A DNA stretch of 64,000 nt from Anaerolineae bacterium (GCA_019912965.1 JAIOHM010000205.1:1-64000); one strand, 5' to 3'; shown: positions 27,026 through 36,300, numbered from the stretch's first letter. Notes: a model not told the origin generated them from the sequence alone. Numbers and translations: made by a program.

Positions 27026-28784
27026 TCAGGCTATCCTCCTCTTTGAGTTCGCGTTCAACCATACGGGCGTACAAACCATCCTGGGCAATCAGGTCGGTAT
27101 GCCCCCCCTGTTCAACCACCTGTCCTTGCGCCATGACAACAATATGATCCGCATCCTTCACGGTCGCAATACGATGGGCGATAATCAGGCTGGTACGTGA
27201 ATGCAGCACCTGCCGCAAATCTGCCAGAATATCACCGGCGGTCTGGGTATCAACACTGGAAAGCGCATCATCCAATACCAGAATGGCCGGATCACGAACG
27301 ATAGCACGAGCAATCGCTACACGCTGCTTTTGCCCGCCAGAAAGCATAACCCCCTTCTCCCCTACTAATGTCTCTAAACCCTGCGGAAGTTGCGGCAAAT
27401 CATTGCTGAAGCGCGAAATAGCAATCGCCTGATCGAGTTCGTCGTCCGAAATATCTAAACGCCCCATACGGACATTAGCATGTACAGGTTGGCTAAATAA
27501 AAACGTGGATTGCGGGACATACGCAATAGCAGCGCGCAGATCATCTAGCGCCAACTTTCGAATATCCACACCGTCGATCAAAACGCGACCTTCTGTTGGA
27601 TCAAGGACACGGGCAAGCAAGCTGACCAATAGGGTTTTGCCACACCCGGTCGGCCCAACAAACGCTACCACTGTTCCGGCGCGTATCGTAAGCGAAATAT
27701 GACGCAACAACCAAGTGCCCTGTACCTGTACCCCTACGTTCTCAAAAGTAATCTCGCCGCGAGGTGCAGTCAATGGATGTGCATCCTCACGATTGCGGAT
27801 TTCGGCAGCTTGTAACAATGGTGTCAAACGGGTCAACGCGCCGCGCGTTTGCTGATAACGCTGATAAATCGTGCCGAGTTGCAGCAACACATTGCTAATC
27901 ATGCTCAGGTAAACCAGAAATTGGACAAAATTACCAAGCGTCAATTGCCCCTGAAGTGCCATCACGCCGCCAAATAGAACAACTACTGCTGCTGTGAGTT
28001 CGCTAATCATGTTGGGCAGCATTCCAACCGGCTCGTTGCGGCGACGAAAATACAACCAGCGGCGGCGATACTCAACATTCTCGTCATGAAATTTGCGCGC
28101 CGCACCAGCTTCCGCACCAAAGGTTTTGACAGTCTGAATACCACTGACAGTATCCTGAACCAATGCAGAAAGCACACCTGCCTGATCCTGTACTTTTTCA
28201 AACACTGGAGCAAGAACACTGCCAGCACGCATTTGCAAACTGGTTGAAATTGCCAAGACTACAAAAACCACCATCGTCAATGGGATATTGATGGTCGCCA
28301 GTAAAATAAAGGTGACAATCACCGTCACAAACGCACTGCCAAACCGGGTAAAGCCAATCGCCAGCAGGCGCCAAATCATGTCAATATCACTATACATGCG
28401 GGAGATCAGGTCACCAGTTGGATAGCTGTTGTAAAATCGCTGATCAAGTGTAAGGAGATTTTCAAACAAGGTTTGGCGAATATCGTAGTTGACGGCATAA
28501 GCAACTGTACCACTCCACAATCGTTGTCCATAAAAAGCTGCAACCGTAATGACTGCCAGCGCAACTAGTGCTACTGCATAACCGGCTAACTCCTGGCCTG
28601 TTACACCATCGCGAATGTTATCTATAATTCGGCCAATCAGGTATGGTTCGGCTGATGCAGTAATCCCCCCAACGGCGCCACTCACTAATGCCCCTACAGC
28701 CGCCCCCCGATAACGACTGACGAACCGCATCAACCAATGTACATCAGCTCTTGGATTTTCAGGTCTAGCCACATCAGCACCCAA
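27006..28784 (-). CDS. ABC exporter half-transporter, degenerate-site subunit
   Basis: The TTG at 28784 is five bases after a perfect AGGAGG (28790-28795) and gives 592 residues; a frame start at 28826 would add 14 residues. Six membrane helices lie in the first 320 residues (GALVSGAVGGITASAEPYLIG first). The ATPase domain has Walker A GPTGCGKTLLVS, Q-loop VPQSTFLF, signature LSGGQKQRVAIA and Walker B ILVLDDALSSVD, where Asp replaces the catalytic Glu. This is the usual mark of the degenerate partner in heterodimeric exporters. It precedes and overlaps the complete subunit. A run of 103 bases separates it from the oxidoreductase gene upstream. Confidence 0.92.
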   Translation of the reverse strand: MGADVARPENPRADVHWLMRFVSRYRGAAVGALVSGAVGGITASAEPYLIGRIIDNIRDGVTGQELAGYAVALVALAVITVAAFYGQRLWSGTVAYAVNYDIRQTLFENLLTLDQRFYNSYPTGDLISRMYSDIDMIWRLLAIGFTRFGSAFVTVIVTFILLATINIPLTMVVFVVLAISTSLQMRAGSVLAPVFEKVQDQAGVLSALVQDTVSGIQTVKTFGAEAGAARKFHDENVEYRRRWLYFRRRNEPVGMLPNMISELTAAVVVLFGGVMALQGQLTLGNFVQFLVYLSMISNVLLQLGTIYQRYQQTRGALTRLTPLLQAAEIRNREDAHPLTAPRGEITFENVGVQVQGTWLLRHISLTIRAGTVVAFVGPTGCGKTLLVSLLARVLDPTEGRVLIDGVDIRKLALDDLRAAIAYVPQSTFLFSQPVHANVRMGRLDISDDELDQAIAISRFSNDLPQLPQGLETLVGEKGVMLSGGQKQRVAIARAIVRDPAILVLDDALSSVDTQTAGDILADLRQVLHSRTSLIIAHRIATVKDADHIVVMAQGQVVEQGGHTDLIAQDGLYARMVERELKEEDSLNVQPER

Positions 28785-28887
28785 AATAACCTCCTGGCGT
28801 TTGTGAAGGGCATGTATTGTACACAAACAAATTTAGGAGACAGGGTTAATGGCCTTAAGTCCAACAGCGGTCAAAAGCTCTTTGGAA

Positions 28888-29913
28888 TCAAATGTGAATT
28901 GGGACAACCCTGCCTGTTTCAGCACTTTCGATAGCCCCGAAAACCATCGCCAGGCTTTTGATGTTATCAGTACAAATTGTTTCAGGAATCGCCCCAGTGT
29001 GAATACATTCAACGAATTCCCGGATAAGGCCATCATGACCGTTTTGTGATTCATCCCCCCAAGCAGGAATATCAACATCATCATGTACTGACAAGAAACC
29101 ACCCGTTTGGGTTACCCGTTGTGCCTTCATCTGCTCATTTCCCGACCATTGTGCACTGCCCTGCTGACCAACGATACGCCAATCGCTTTCCCAAGTAGTC
29201 GGCAGACCTTCAGCACACCAACTTCCGCGGTAGGTATAGACCACACCATTCGTCATTTCGAAAATTGCTACGGCTGATGCGCCGTGGGAATACCATGATC
29301 CCGCCGGATTCCATTCTCTGCAATATACCGAAACAGGATCAGCTTTGCACAGGTAACGTGCAGCATCAAAGGTATGAATTGCCATATCAAGCAGGAGGAC
29401 ATGCTGCATCTGATCGCGAAATCCACCAAAATGCGGGGCAATAAAAAAATCGCTACTGATAGTCGTCACCGAACCGATAGTCTGTGAGTCAATAAAACGA
29501 CGCAAACGGCGGATATTCGGATCATAACGACGATTTTGAATAACAGCATATAATTTGCCTGCTTCTTGAGCAGCTTGTACCATACGGCGGGCATTTTCCA
29601 TTGAGTCGGTCATTGGCTTCTCACCCAAAACATGACAGCCATGTTTAAGGGCGGTTGTCGTTACAGGTGCATGAGCCGCTGGCACTGTGCAATCAAAAAC
29701 AATGTCAGGTGAAAGCTCTTGTAACATAGCCTCAAAATCTGTGCTTACAACTGCATGAGTAACATCGCCGTATTCGTCAGCACGCTGCTGTGCCGCTTCG
29801 CGTTCAAGATCGACAAAACCGACAATTTCAAAATCAGAAATTGTACGAGCTACCCGAACCCATTCCTTGCTCATTTGACCACATCCAACCAGCACCGCCC
29901 TTAAGGTGGTCAT
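28888..29913 (-). CDS. Gfo/Idh/MocA-family NAD(P)-dependent oxidoreductase
   Basis: A 341-residue sugar dehydrogenase-like protein. The N-terminal Rossmann fold starts LRAVLVGCGQMSKEWVRVA, GEKPMTDSMENARRMV carries the family EKP motif (Lys in the active site), and the C-terminal alpha/beta domain includes HVLLLDMAIHTFDAARYL with the conserved Asp and His. It likely oxidises a sugar or cyclitol. It begins four bases after the end of a second enzyme of the same family, so the two form one unit. Confidence 0.88.
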   Translation of the reverse strand: MTTLRAVLVGCGQMSKEWVRVARTISDFEIVGFVDLEREAAQQRADEYGDVTHAVVSTDFEAMLQELSPDIVFDCTVPAAHAPVTTTALKHGCHVLGEKPMTDSMENARRMVQAAQEAGKLYAVIQNRRYDPNIRRLRRFIDSQTIGSVTTISSDFFIAPHFGGFRDQMQHVLLLDMAIHTFDAARYLCKADPVSVYCREWNPAGSWYSHGASAVAIFEMTNGVVYTYRGSWCAEGLPTTWESDWRIVGQQGSAQWSGNEQMKAQRVTQTGGFLSVHDDVDIPAWGDESQNGHDGLIREFVECIHTGAIPETICTDNIKSLAMVFGAIESAETGRVVPIHI

Positions 29914-29916
29914 CTG

Positions 29917-31002
29917 TTATCCCCCATTCAATGTCACTTCATGTCCAGCCGCCGCCGATTCATAAATAGCTTGTAGGATTTTGACAGCTATCAATCCTTG
30001 TTGTCCGGTCGCCGTTGGAAGTGTGCCATTTTTCAGGCTGGCAACAAGATCTTTCACCAATGCTTCATGCCCCTGTGAACCACTAAACCGCACACCGGGA
30101 ATAACTGTCACAGGTTCTCCCTCAATCTCTGTGTACAAGCGCAATGTATCGTCATTTTTATAATTGCGAACGTGCAAAACTGCCGTGCCTTCCGTACCCT
30201 GAAGCTCAACATGGAAATAATCATCATTTGCCTGACTATGCTCTGCCCAACTCACATTAATGACCATATTCGCACCATTGGCGAGGCGAGCAAAGGCAAT
30301 ACCACCATCATCAACATCAAAATCATCAATCCGGTTGGTTGTTGGTGTCCGCCCCCATGTTTTACGTCCGTGTGGGCCAAACAGGGTTCGCACATCTGCA
30401 CTGATGGTCTTCACAGCCGGAAAATCCATCATCCACAAACCGAGATCAATCACATGAACACCCAGATCAATCAGCGCCCCTCCCCCGGATGCGGTTTTGC
30501 TGCCAAACAATCCCCAACCCGGAATCCCTGTTTCACGCCGCCATGAAACATTGGCATGGTAAATTTGACCTAGTCGACCACTTTGCACCAAACGGCGCAC
30601 CCATAATGAATCAGAACGGTAGCGATAGTTGTAGCACACCATTAATTGCCGTCTGCAACGGTCAGCGGTCTCGATCATTCTTTGGGCTTCAGCCACACCC
30701 GTTGCCATAGGCTTTTCACAGATAACATGTATTCCGGCTTCTAACGCAGCAATCGAGGCTTCTGCATGAAGCGCATTAGGCAGACCGATACTCACTACAT
30801 CCAGTTTTGCCTCACTAAACATCTGACGATAGTCCATGTAGCGTCCATCGATGTTCCACTCGTCAGCTTGTTGGTTTAAACGAGCCTCGCTCATATCGCA
30901 TAACGCCACCAGTTCAGCGTCTGGGCTGGCAATATAGCCGCGTGCATGGGCTTTTCCGACCCCAAGCCCAACCACGCCAGCTCGTAATTTTCGATCCATC
31001 AT
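29917..31002 (-). CDS. Gfo/Idh/MocA-family NAD(P)-dependent oxidoreductase
   Basis: The ATG at 31002 follows a GGAG site and gives 361 residues; the frame continues upstream through the promoter but without a good start. Motifs: AGVVGLGVGKAHARGYIAS (nucleotide binding), VICEKPMATGVAEAQRMI (EKP), and GGGALIDLGVHVIDLGLWMM (active-site Asp and His). It forms a pair with the next gene; two enzymes of this family in tandem often act on the same sugar derivative at different carbons. Substrate unknown. A promoter and a small palindrome lie just upstream, divergent from GH20. Confidence 0.88.
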   Translation of the reverse strand: MMDRKLRAGVVGLGVGKAHARGYIASPDAELVALCDMSEARLNQQADEWNIDGRYMDYRQMFSEAKLDVVSIGLPNALHAEASIAALEAGIHVICEKPMATGVAEAQRMIETADRCRRQLMVCYNYRYRSDSLWVRRLVQSGRLGQIYHANVSWRRETGIPGWGLFGSKTASGGGALIDLGVHVIDLGLWMMDFPAVKTISADVRTLFGPHGRKTWGRTPTTNRIDDFDVDDGGIAFARLANGANMVINVSWAEHSQANDDYFHVELQGTEGTAVLHVRNYKNDDTLRLYTEIEGEPVTVIPGVRFSGSQGHEALVKDLVASLKNGTLPTATGQQGLIAVKILQAIYESAAAGHEVTLNGG

Positions 31003-31024
31003 AATTTTCTCCAATTGGATAGAT

Positions 31025-31036
31025 TCTACGCGTAGA
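31025..31036. promoter_or_regulatory. Palindrome at the start of the oxidoreductase transcript
   Basis: TCTACGCGTAGA is a perfect 12-bp palindrome with a central CG, just downstream of the minus-strand -10 (31036-31041). Its position over the expected +1 suits a repressor site of LacI type. Which regulator uses it is not known. Confidence 0.45.
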
Positions 31037-31064
31037 TTATAGCTCAGCGACAACAGGCCATGAA
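31036..31064 (-). promoter_or_regulatory. Candidate promoter of the oxidoreductase pair
   Basis: On the minus strand TATAAT is at 31041-31036, with a weak -35 (TTCATG, 31064-31059) 17 bases upstream. Transcription would start about 30 bases ahead of the ATG at 31002. Confidence 0.45.
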
Positions 31065-31074
31065 GTACCGTCCG

Positions 31075-31103
31075 CTGACAAACATCCCACAAAATGTTAT
31101 CAT
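31075..31103 (+). promoter_or_regulatory. Promoter of the GH20 gene
   Basis: CTGACA (31075-31080) and TATCAT (31098-31103) with a 17-base spacer. The +1 would be close to 31110, directly before the operator. Confidence 0.6.
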
Positions 31104-31111
31104 TTCAAATA

Positions 31112-31125
31112 TGGGAGCGCTCCCA
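31112..31125. promoter_or_regulatory. CebR-like operator
   Basis: TGGGAGCGCTCCCA is a perfect 14-bp palindrome and, from memory, identical to the consensus bound by CebR, the LacI-family cellooligosaccharide regulator of Streptomyces. It lies between the -10 and the GH20 ATG (31149), over the expected start of transcription. Confidence 0.75.
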
Positions 31126-31148
31126 GAATTAGTCAAAGGATTATCAAA

Positions 31149-33026
31149 ATGACAGAAAAAGAATTATTTTTGCTGCCTATCCCGCGCGAAATAACTTTAA
31201 CAGGCGGGGGTTACACCCTGCCCCAACAGGCGCTAATCGCTATCAGCGAACCCCTATTACTTTTTGAAGGGCTAAAAGCTCAATCCATATTGAAACATTA
31301 TGCCAAACTCGATTGGCCGATTGCCGTAGGGAAAACCTACGACTCGATTGGATTAGGACTGTGGCTAGATACTGGTCTGCCTCATCCACAGAGCTATAAA
31401 CTCTCTATCTCAGCACAAGGAATCGAGATTATTGGCAAAGATCCGGCAGGTATGTTTTATGGTATTTGCACCCTGCAACAGTTATTGCAACAGTATGGTT
31501 CATCAATTCCGATGCTGACCATTCATGATTGGCCGGATTTCCCTTCGCGCGGGGTAATGCTGGATGTCAGCCGTGATAAAGTCCCAACAATGGACACCTT
31601 ACAAAACCTCATCGAACGGTTGGCAAGCTGGAAAATTAACCAGATTCAACTTTATATGGAACACACCTTCGCCTATCGCAATCATCCTGAAGTCTGGGCA
31701 GAAGCCTCACCATTTACAGGCGAAGAAATCCTGATATTGGATGCTTTTTGCCGTGAGCGACATGTCGAACTAGTTCCCAATCAGAACAGTTTGGGGCATA
31801 TGGAACGCTGGCTCAAACATCCCCGTTATCTCCCCCTCGCCGAGTCACCAAATGGCTTTGAGCCACCATGGGGTGGGCATAGTCCACCAACGACACTTAA
31901 TCCACTTGACCCCGGCAGCATTCAGCTAATTGCTGGCCTGTACAATGAGTTAATCCCGCATTTTACTAGCCCACAATTTAACGTTGGCGGGGATGAACCG
32001 TGGGAACTAGGGAAAGGAAAAAGCAAGCCGGAATTTGAGAAACGCGGTGGACGTGTATATCTGGAATACTTGCTGAAGCTCTACGATCTGGTAAGGAACC
32101 ACGGGCGTCAAACCCAATTCTGGGCGGACATCATTGTTCATTATCCTGATCTGGTTCCCGAATTACCCAATGACATCATCGCTTTGACATGGGGCTATGA
32201 AGGGGGGGAGGCAGCATTAAAAGAATGGGAACGACAATGCAATATGATCGCAGAAGCAGGCATATCCCTTTATATCTGTCCTGGCACATCAAGTTGGAAT
32301 AGCCTTGCGGGGAGAACCGACAATGCCATTGACAACTGCCGCATTACGGCTGAAATCGGACGCAAATATGGGGCAATTGGTTACCTAATCACGGATTGGG
32401 GCGACAATGGGCACTGGCAACCCCTCCCAATCAGTTACACTGGTTTTGCCTATGGAGCAGCAGTTTCTTGGGGATACGAGGCAAATAAAGATTTAGATAT
32501 GATTCCAGTCCTCAATCATTTCGCATTTGAGGATAGTGCAGGTGTGATGGGCAAATTAGCTTATGAACTAGGGAATATCTATAAAATCATCGGCCCGGAA
32601 CATACAAACGGCCAAGTCTTAGCAACAACCCTCCAAATTTCACCTCAAAACATTCAGCAGGCGATGGATGCGTATCAAAAATGGGGTGGCATTGCACCTG
32701 ATGCCCGACCAGAAACCCTACAAAAAGCACTAGCTGAAATCGACAGCATCATACACCCTATCAATCAAGCGACAATGCAGCGTAATGACCATGAACTTAT
32801 CAAACAGGAATTTCAGCAAGCGGCTAATCTACTGAAACATGCAGCTCGGCGCTTGCTGATGTTCCAAGAAGTGGGCGACGATACCCCTGCAACACTCCAA
32901 GATGAACTCAAAAGTTTGGTAGCTCAACAACAAGCGAACTGGATGGAACGCAATCGGGTTGGTGGATTGGCGGATAGCTTAAAGAAATTTGACCTCATTT
33001 TGAAGGAATATGAGGAAATGGCCTAA
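31149..33026 (+). CDS. Glycoside hydrolase family 20 beta-N-acetylhexosaminidase
   Basis: A 625-residue protein starting at an ATG after AAAGGA. It has an N-terminal GH20b-like domain (to about 125), then a TIM barrel opening with FPSRGVMLDVSRDKVPTMDT. The catalytic Asp-Glu pair is in FNVGGDEPWELG (near residue 282), and MEHTFAYRNHPEVW and LVPNQNSLGHMERWL line the site. GH20 enzymes release terminal GlcNAc or GalNAc using the substrate acetamido group. No signal peptide was found, so it would act on imported oligosaccharides. The C-terminal 150 residues are helical. It stands alone behind its own operator, convergent with the GlcNAc kinase gene. Confidence 0.9.
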   Translation: MTEKELFLLPIPREITLTGGGYTLPQQALIAISEPLLLFEGLKAQSILKHYAKLDWPIAVGKTYDSIGLGLWLDTGLPHPQSYKLSISAQGIEIIGKDPAGMFYGICTLQQLLQQYGSSIPMLTIHDWPDFPSRGVMLDVSRDKVPTMDTLQNLIERLASWKINQIQLYMEHTFAYRNHPEVWAEASPFTGEEILILDAFCRERHVELVPNQNSLGHMERWLKHPRYLPLAESPNGFEPPWGGHSPPTTLNPLDPGSIQLIAGLYNELIPHFTSPQFNVGGDEPWELGKGKSKPEFEKRGGRVYLEYLLKLYDLVRNHGRQTQFWADIIVHYPDLVPELPNDIIALTWGYEGGEAALKEWERQCNMIAEAGISLYICPGTSSWNSLAGRTDNAIDNCRITAEIGRKYGAIGYLITDWGDNGHWQPLPISYTGFAYGAAVSWGYEANKDLDMIPVLNHFAFEDSAGVMGKLAYELGNIYKIIGPEHTNGQVLATTLQISPQNIQQAMDAYQKWGGIAPDARPETLQKALAEIDSIIHPINQATMQRNDHELIKQEFQQAANLLKHAARRLLMFQEVGDDTPATLQDELKSLVAQQQANWMERNRVGGLADSLKKFDLILKEYEEMA

Positions 33027-33038
33027 AGAAATGAGAAG

Positions 33039-33071
33039 TCGGGCTACAAGCTAGACAAACCTGTAGCCCGA
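33039..33071. terminator. Hairpin between convergent GH20 and kinase genes
   Basis: TCGGGCTACA (33039-33048) and TGTAGCCCGA (33062-33071) form a ten-base perfect stem with a 13-base loop. There is no T-run on either side, so termination is inferred from position only. Confidence 0.5.
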
Positions 33072-33078
33072 TAAACCA

Positions 33079-34068
33079 TTAATCAGAGGTAGACCTTATA
33101 AGCAACGCATTTGCACCTTCGATCAATGCTGACCGAACCTCAGGTGTCTTTAGACCAATCTGCTCCATACCCAGTAACACTGCCCCAACTACGGGTGGCG
33201 CATTCAGAGGGACAAATCGCGCACTGGGAGCCACTTCATGAATTGTTTCGCGCATGGTGGACTCAATAAGAGGGCTACCTTTATACAGACTGCCTGTTAA
33301 AACGATCTCAAAATCCAGCGGCTCAAATTTCAATTGGCGAATAACACCGATTGCCAAACTAGCCAGTTCGCGCCCCATCCAACAAATCACATCACGGGCT
33401 ATCTCATCTCCTTGGTCAGCCGCTTCGAATACCAAGCGAGATGCTGACGCCCCTAATGTAAAACGTCCACGCGAAAGGCCTTCAAGAATATCCATCACAT
33501 CTTGCGCGCCGAGGTAATCAAGGAATTTTTGCGTGAGAATAGTTTCAGCCCCACGCATTGACCACGACTTGGAGACAGCTTGCATAGCTCTGACGACCAA
33601 ATCACCACCGCCACCATGCTCACCAGTCCAGTAGCCTGTGCCTGCTACACGACCTTCCCCACCGTTTTTATCTCGCCCTCGGCAATTGTTGCCCGTTCCA
33701 GCTACAACACTGATGCCCCATCCTTCACTCGCCCCGGCAATCAGACCAATCACCGCATCATTGACAAATTCAAACGGCGCGGGAATGCCGAGGGCAACTA
33801 TCACATCATGATGTGGCTGGTGATCCGCAGGCCAATCATAGCCAGCGAGGCCAAGACCATAGCCAGCAATCTGATCTTTGCGAATGCCAGCTTTCGCAAC
33901 TGCCTGATCGGTTATTTGGTGTAAAACTGATGACAAACCTGTGTAACCAATAACTTCATGGTTACCAGTTCCGGCTTGCCCAAAACCAACCACCTGACCG
34001 GATTCATCCGCAATCAAGGCGTGGCTTTTGCTGCCCCCTACATCAATGCCTAGGAAATATCGTAACAT
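33079..34068 (-). CDS. N-acetylglucosamine kinase-like protein (BadF/BadG/BcrA/BcrD ATPase family)
   Basis: A 329-residue ASKHA-fold kinase. YFLGIDVGGSKSHALIADE is the phosphate-1 loop, VVAGTGNNCRGR and GWGISVVAGTGN form the phosphate-2 region, GTGYWTGEHGGGGDLVV follows, and VLTGSLYKGSPLI is the adenosine motif. This family includes mammalian NAGK-type and bacterial GlcNAc/glucosamine kinases. It starts six bases after the ChbG-like deacetylase gene ends. In this operon it would phosphorylate GlcNAc or glucosamine released by GH4 or GH20. A role as hydroxyacyl-CoA dehydratase activator is unlikely because the iron-sulfur Cys residues are missing. Confidence 0.82.
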   Translation of the reverse strand: MLRYFLGIDVGGSKSHALIADESGQVVGFGQAGTGNHEVIGYTGLSSVLHQITDQAVAKAGIRKDQIAGYGLGLAGYDWPADHQPHHDVIVALGIPAPFEFVNDAVIGLIAGASEGWGISVVAGTGNNCRGRDKNGGEGRVAGTGYWTGEHGGGGDLVVRAMQAVSKSWSMRGAETILTQKFLDYLGAQDVMDILEGLSRGRFTLGASASRLVFEAADQGDEIARDVICWMGRELASLAIGVIRQLKFEPLDFEIVLTGSLYKGSPLIESTMRETIHEVAPSARFVPLNAPPVVGAVLLGMEQIGLKTPEVRSALIEGANALLIRSTSD

Positions 34069-34074
34069 AGCTGA

Positions 34075-34965
34075 CTACCGTAAGAGATCACGCAAAATGC
34101 GGTTACCAATGACATGAATATCTTCATTATGGACAAAATCGCGCAGTTCAGAACTCATAAAGGCGTGGTAATCTGCAACTCGACTCGGCCAATCAGGGGC
34201 ATGAGCGCGAAGCTCAGGCGTATCAGAAGTTGGATGCATATAAAAGTGAGTGATGCCTGCCGGGATTTCGCGCAGCAGTTGTTTTGCTTGTTCGACACGC
34301 TCCTCCGGTTTATCGAGCGGCAGACCACATTCATGATCCAGCAGCGGAAATCCTTCTCCCTCCAATGTTTCACAGACCTTCAAAGCCAATTGAAGCATCT
34401 CGCCATCCAGCCCCCTTGCGCGGTAGCTAGTCTCATCACCCCGCAGCAGAATGGATGGAGGAAGCCGAAATTCAAATGCCAATTCCATGTAAATTGGGAT
34501 AAGCCGGGGATGTCCAAGTGTAAACATGTGGCTGTCAATGTGGGTCACATCAATACCAGCATCAAGTGCACGTTGAATCTGAAGGCGGAGTTCAGCGCGT
34601 ACAGCGCCCAAATCCGCTTTTTCCTGTATAGACGGCTGCCGACGCGGGAAGTAACCTTCGTCATCCATAAGGCCAAAGGCTCTGTCGCGCGTCGAAATCG
34701 GCCCCCAGCGGAAAGCATCCCACTCACTGGTCAGCGTCAAATGGACACCCATATCCACTTTGGGATTCTGGCGACAGTACGCTGCCGCTTGGGGAAACCA
34801 TGGACATGGCACCATCACAGCAGCCGATGAGATTAAACCAAATTCCACCAAATCATGATAGGCAGACAGCGTAGACTGAGACATACCAACATCATCGATA
34901 TGGAAAATAACGAGGCGGTCAGTATCTGCAAAGCCGAGTTTACGTAAAACGGGATTAGGATTCAT
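34075..34965 (-). CDS. ChbG/HpnK-family carbohydrate deacetylase (YdjC type)
   Basis: A 296-residue metal-dependent deacetylase. VIFHIDDVGMSQSTLSAY near residue 20 carries the metal and catalytic Asp pair; MGVHLTLTSEWDAFRWGP and THIDSHMFTLGHPRL provide the His ligands. ChbG removes one acetyl group from chitobiose-6-phosphate or chitotriose-6-phosphate in E. coli, making it acceptable to the GH4 enzyme ChbF. A GH4 gene lies directly upstream here (31-base gap), the same functional pairing. Because there is no PTS nearby, the natural substrate may be an unphosphorylated chito-oligosaccharide. Confidence 0.85.
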   Translation of the reverse strand: MNPNPVLRKLGFADTDRLVIFHIDDVGMSQSTLSAYHDLVEFGLISSAAVMVPCPWFPQAAAYCRQNPKVDMGVHLTLTSEWDAFRWGPISTRDRAFGLMDDEGYFPRRQPSIQEKADLGAVRAELRLQIQRALDAGIDVTHIDSHMFTLGHPRLIPIYMELAFEFRLPPSILLRGDETSYRARGLDGEMLQLALKVCETLEGEGFPLLDHECGLPLDKPEERVEQAKQLLREIPAGITHFYMHPTSDTPELRAHAPDWPSRVADYHAFMSSELRDFVHNEDIHVIGNRILRDLLR

Positions 34966-34995
34966 GAGGAGTTTCCTTGATAGTGTCGTTTGATC

Positions 34996-36276
34996 TTAGC
35001 TGAAAAATTGTGGCAGATAGGCTTTATTGGTTTCCAGCAGATCGGTCAAGACAGCCTGAACCTTATCAGCCGATGGGCCAAGCGGATGAGTCAGCAGCGC
35101 CTGATAAGCAGCATTACGATCACCGTGTACAGCAGCCTCTACTGTCAGTAGTTCATAAGCCTTCACCTGTGCCAGCAAACCGAAAGCAGCCAAGGGCAGC
35201 GGATCAGTCGGGAGTGGGTGAATACCCTTACGATCAATACGACATGGCATTTCCAACACCCAATCCGCAGGCCAACCCGGAACAGCACCCCGATGTGGTA
35301 CATTGACTTCATGGACTTCGCCCATATCGTTATAATGGGCATTCAGGAGTTGGGTTGCCAGTGTGGAATAGTAAGCTCCACCCCGTTTCATTAAGCCCTC
35401 TGGTGGAACAGTACGATCCGGTTCAGCGTACTGTTTCAGCAATTCGTCCTCAATCGCCATCACCTGCTCGGCACGCGAAGGCGGCCAATGACTCTGCTCG
35501 GCAAGTTTATCATCGGTGTAATAGAAATATTGCAGATAGTAATTCGGAATCATTCGCAGCGACTCAATTGTGCTGATGTCCCAATCCGGGTCATCCGAAG
35601 TCCGCAGATGAGCAAGATAACCCTCAAACACCTGCGGCCACACATCCTCTCCATCAACTGTAAAACCACGATGCCATGTAAGATGATTCAAGCCGAGGGT
35701 ATCCAACTTAGCGCGGGCGGGAACAGCCTCAATGCCAAGATCATTCAGAATACGCATCTTGGTTGTGATCGGCACATTACATACACCAACCGAAGGAACA
35801 TCCGCCGCATAACGCGATAACGCCTCCGTCACCAATCCCGCTGGATTCGTAAAATTGACCAGCAGCGCGCCGGGAGCCAATTCACGCATGTCGGCTGCAA
35901 TCTTCAGGATAACCGGAATGGTTCGCAAGGCTTTTGCCATACCCCCTACCCCGGTCGTTTCCTGCCCAATCAAGCCATGTCGCAGACCAAGATACTCATC
36001 TTCACGACGGGCAGCCATCCAGCCAACGCGCAATTGGGTAGTAATATAGGCTGCGCCTTTTACAGCCTCTCGCTGGTCAGTCGTCAGATGGACACTGAAG
36101 GGTGAGCCGGCTGCCGCGACCATGCGCTGGGCAAATTTACCAACAACTTCCAAACGTTCTGGCAAAATATCCATTAGCCAGAGTTCGGTGATGGGAAATG
36201 AATCGGTACGCGCTAAAAACCCGTTGACCAATTCAGGGGTATAAGACGAGCCACCACCAATAACTGCAACTTTCAC
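34996..36276 (-). CDS. Glycoside hydrolase family 4 protein (6-phospho-beta-glucosidase / ChbF type)
   Basis: A 426-residue NAD-dependent GH4 enzyme from a GTG start (AGGA nine bases upstream). The N-terminal Rossmann fold is MKVAVIGGGSSYTPELVNGF. Metal-site residues are the Cys in VGVCNVPITTKM and the His in LGLNHLTW; NFTNPAGLVTEAL is the substrate-phosphate and NAD segment. GH4 enzymes cleave by oxidation at C3 and elimination and need a divalent metal and NAD. With the ChbG-type deacetylase next to it, chitobiose-like substrates are likely. It follows the lacI gene by 24 bases. Confidence 0.88.
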   Translation of the reverse strand: MKVAVIGGGSSYTPELVNGFLARTDSFPITELWLMDILPERLEVVGKFAQRMVAAAGSPFSVHLTTDQREAVKGAAYITTQLRVGWMAARREDEYLGLRHGLIGQETTGVGGMAKALRTIPVILKIAADMRELAPGALLVNFTNPAGLVTEALSRYAADVPSVGVCNVPITTKMRILNDLGIEAVPARAKLDTLGLNHLTWHRGFTVDGEDVWPQVFEGYLAHLRTSDDPDWDISTIESLRMIPNYYLQYFYYTDDKLAEQSHWPPSRAEQVMAIEDELLKQYAEPDRTVPPEGLMKRGGAYYSTLATQLLNAHYNDMGEVHEVNVPHRGAVPGWPADWVLEMPCRIDRKGIHPLPTDPLPLAAFGLLAQVKAYELLTVEAAVHGDRNAAYQALLTHPLGPSADKVQAVLTDLLETNKAYLPQFFS

Positions 36277-36300
36277 GATGATTTATCCTATCTCTTGTAC

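Noticed and set aside
33079-34068. Activator of benzoyl-CoA or 2-hydroxyacyl-CoA dehydratase
   Set aside because: The protein shares the BadF/BcrA fold but lacks the Cys residues for the iron-sulfur cluster and lies in a sugar operon.
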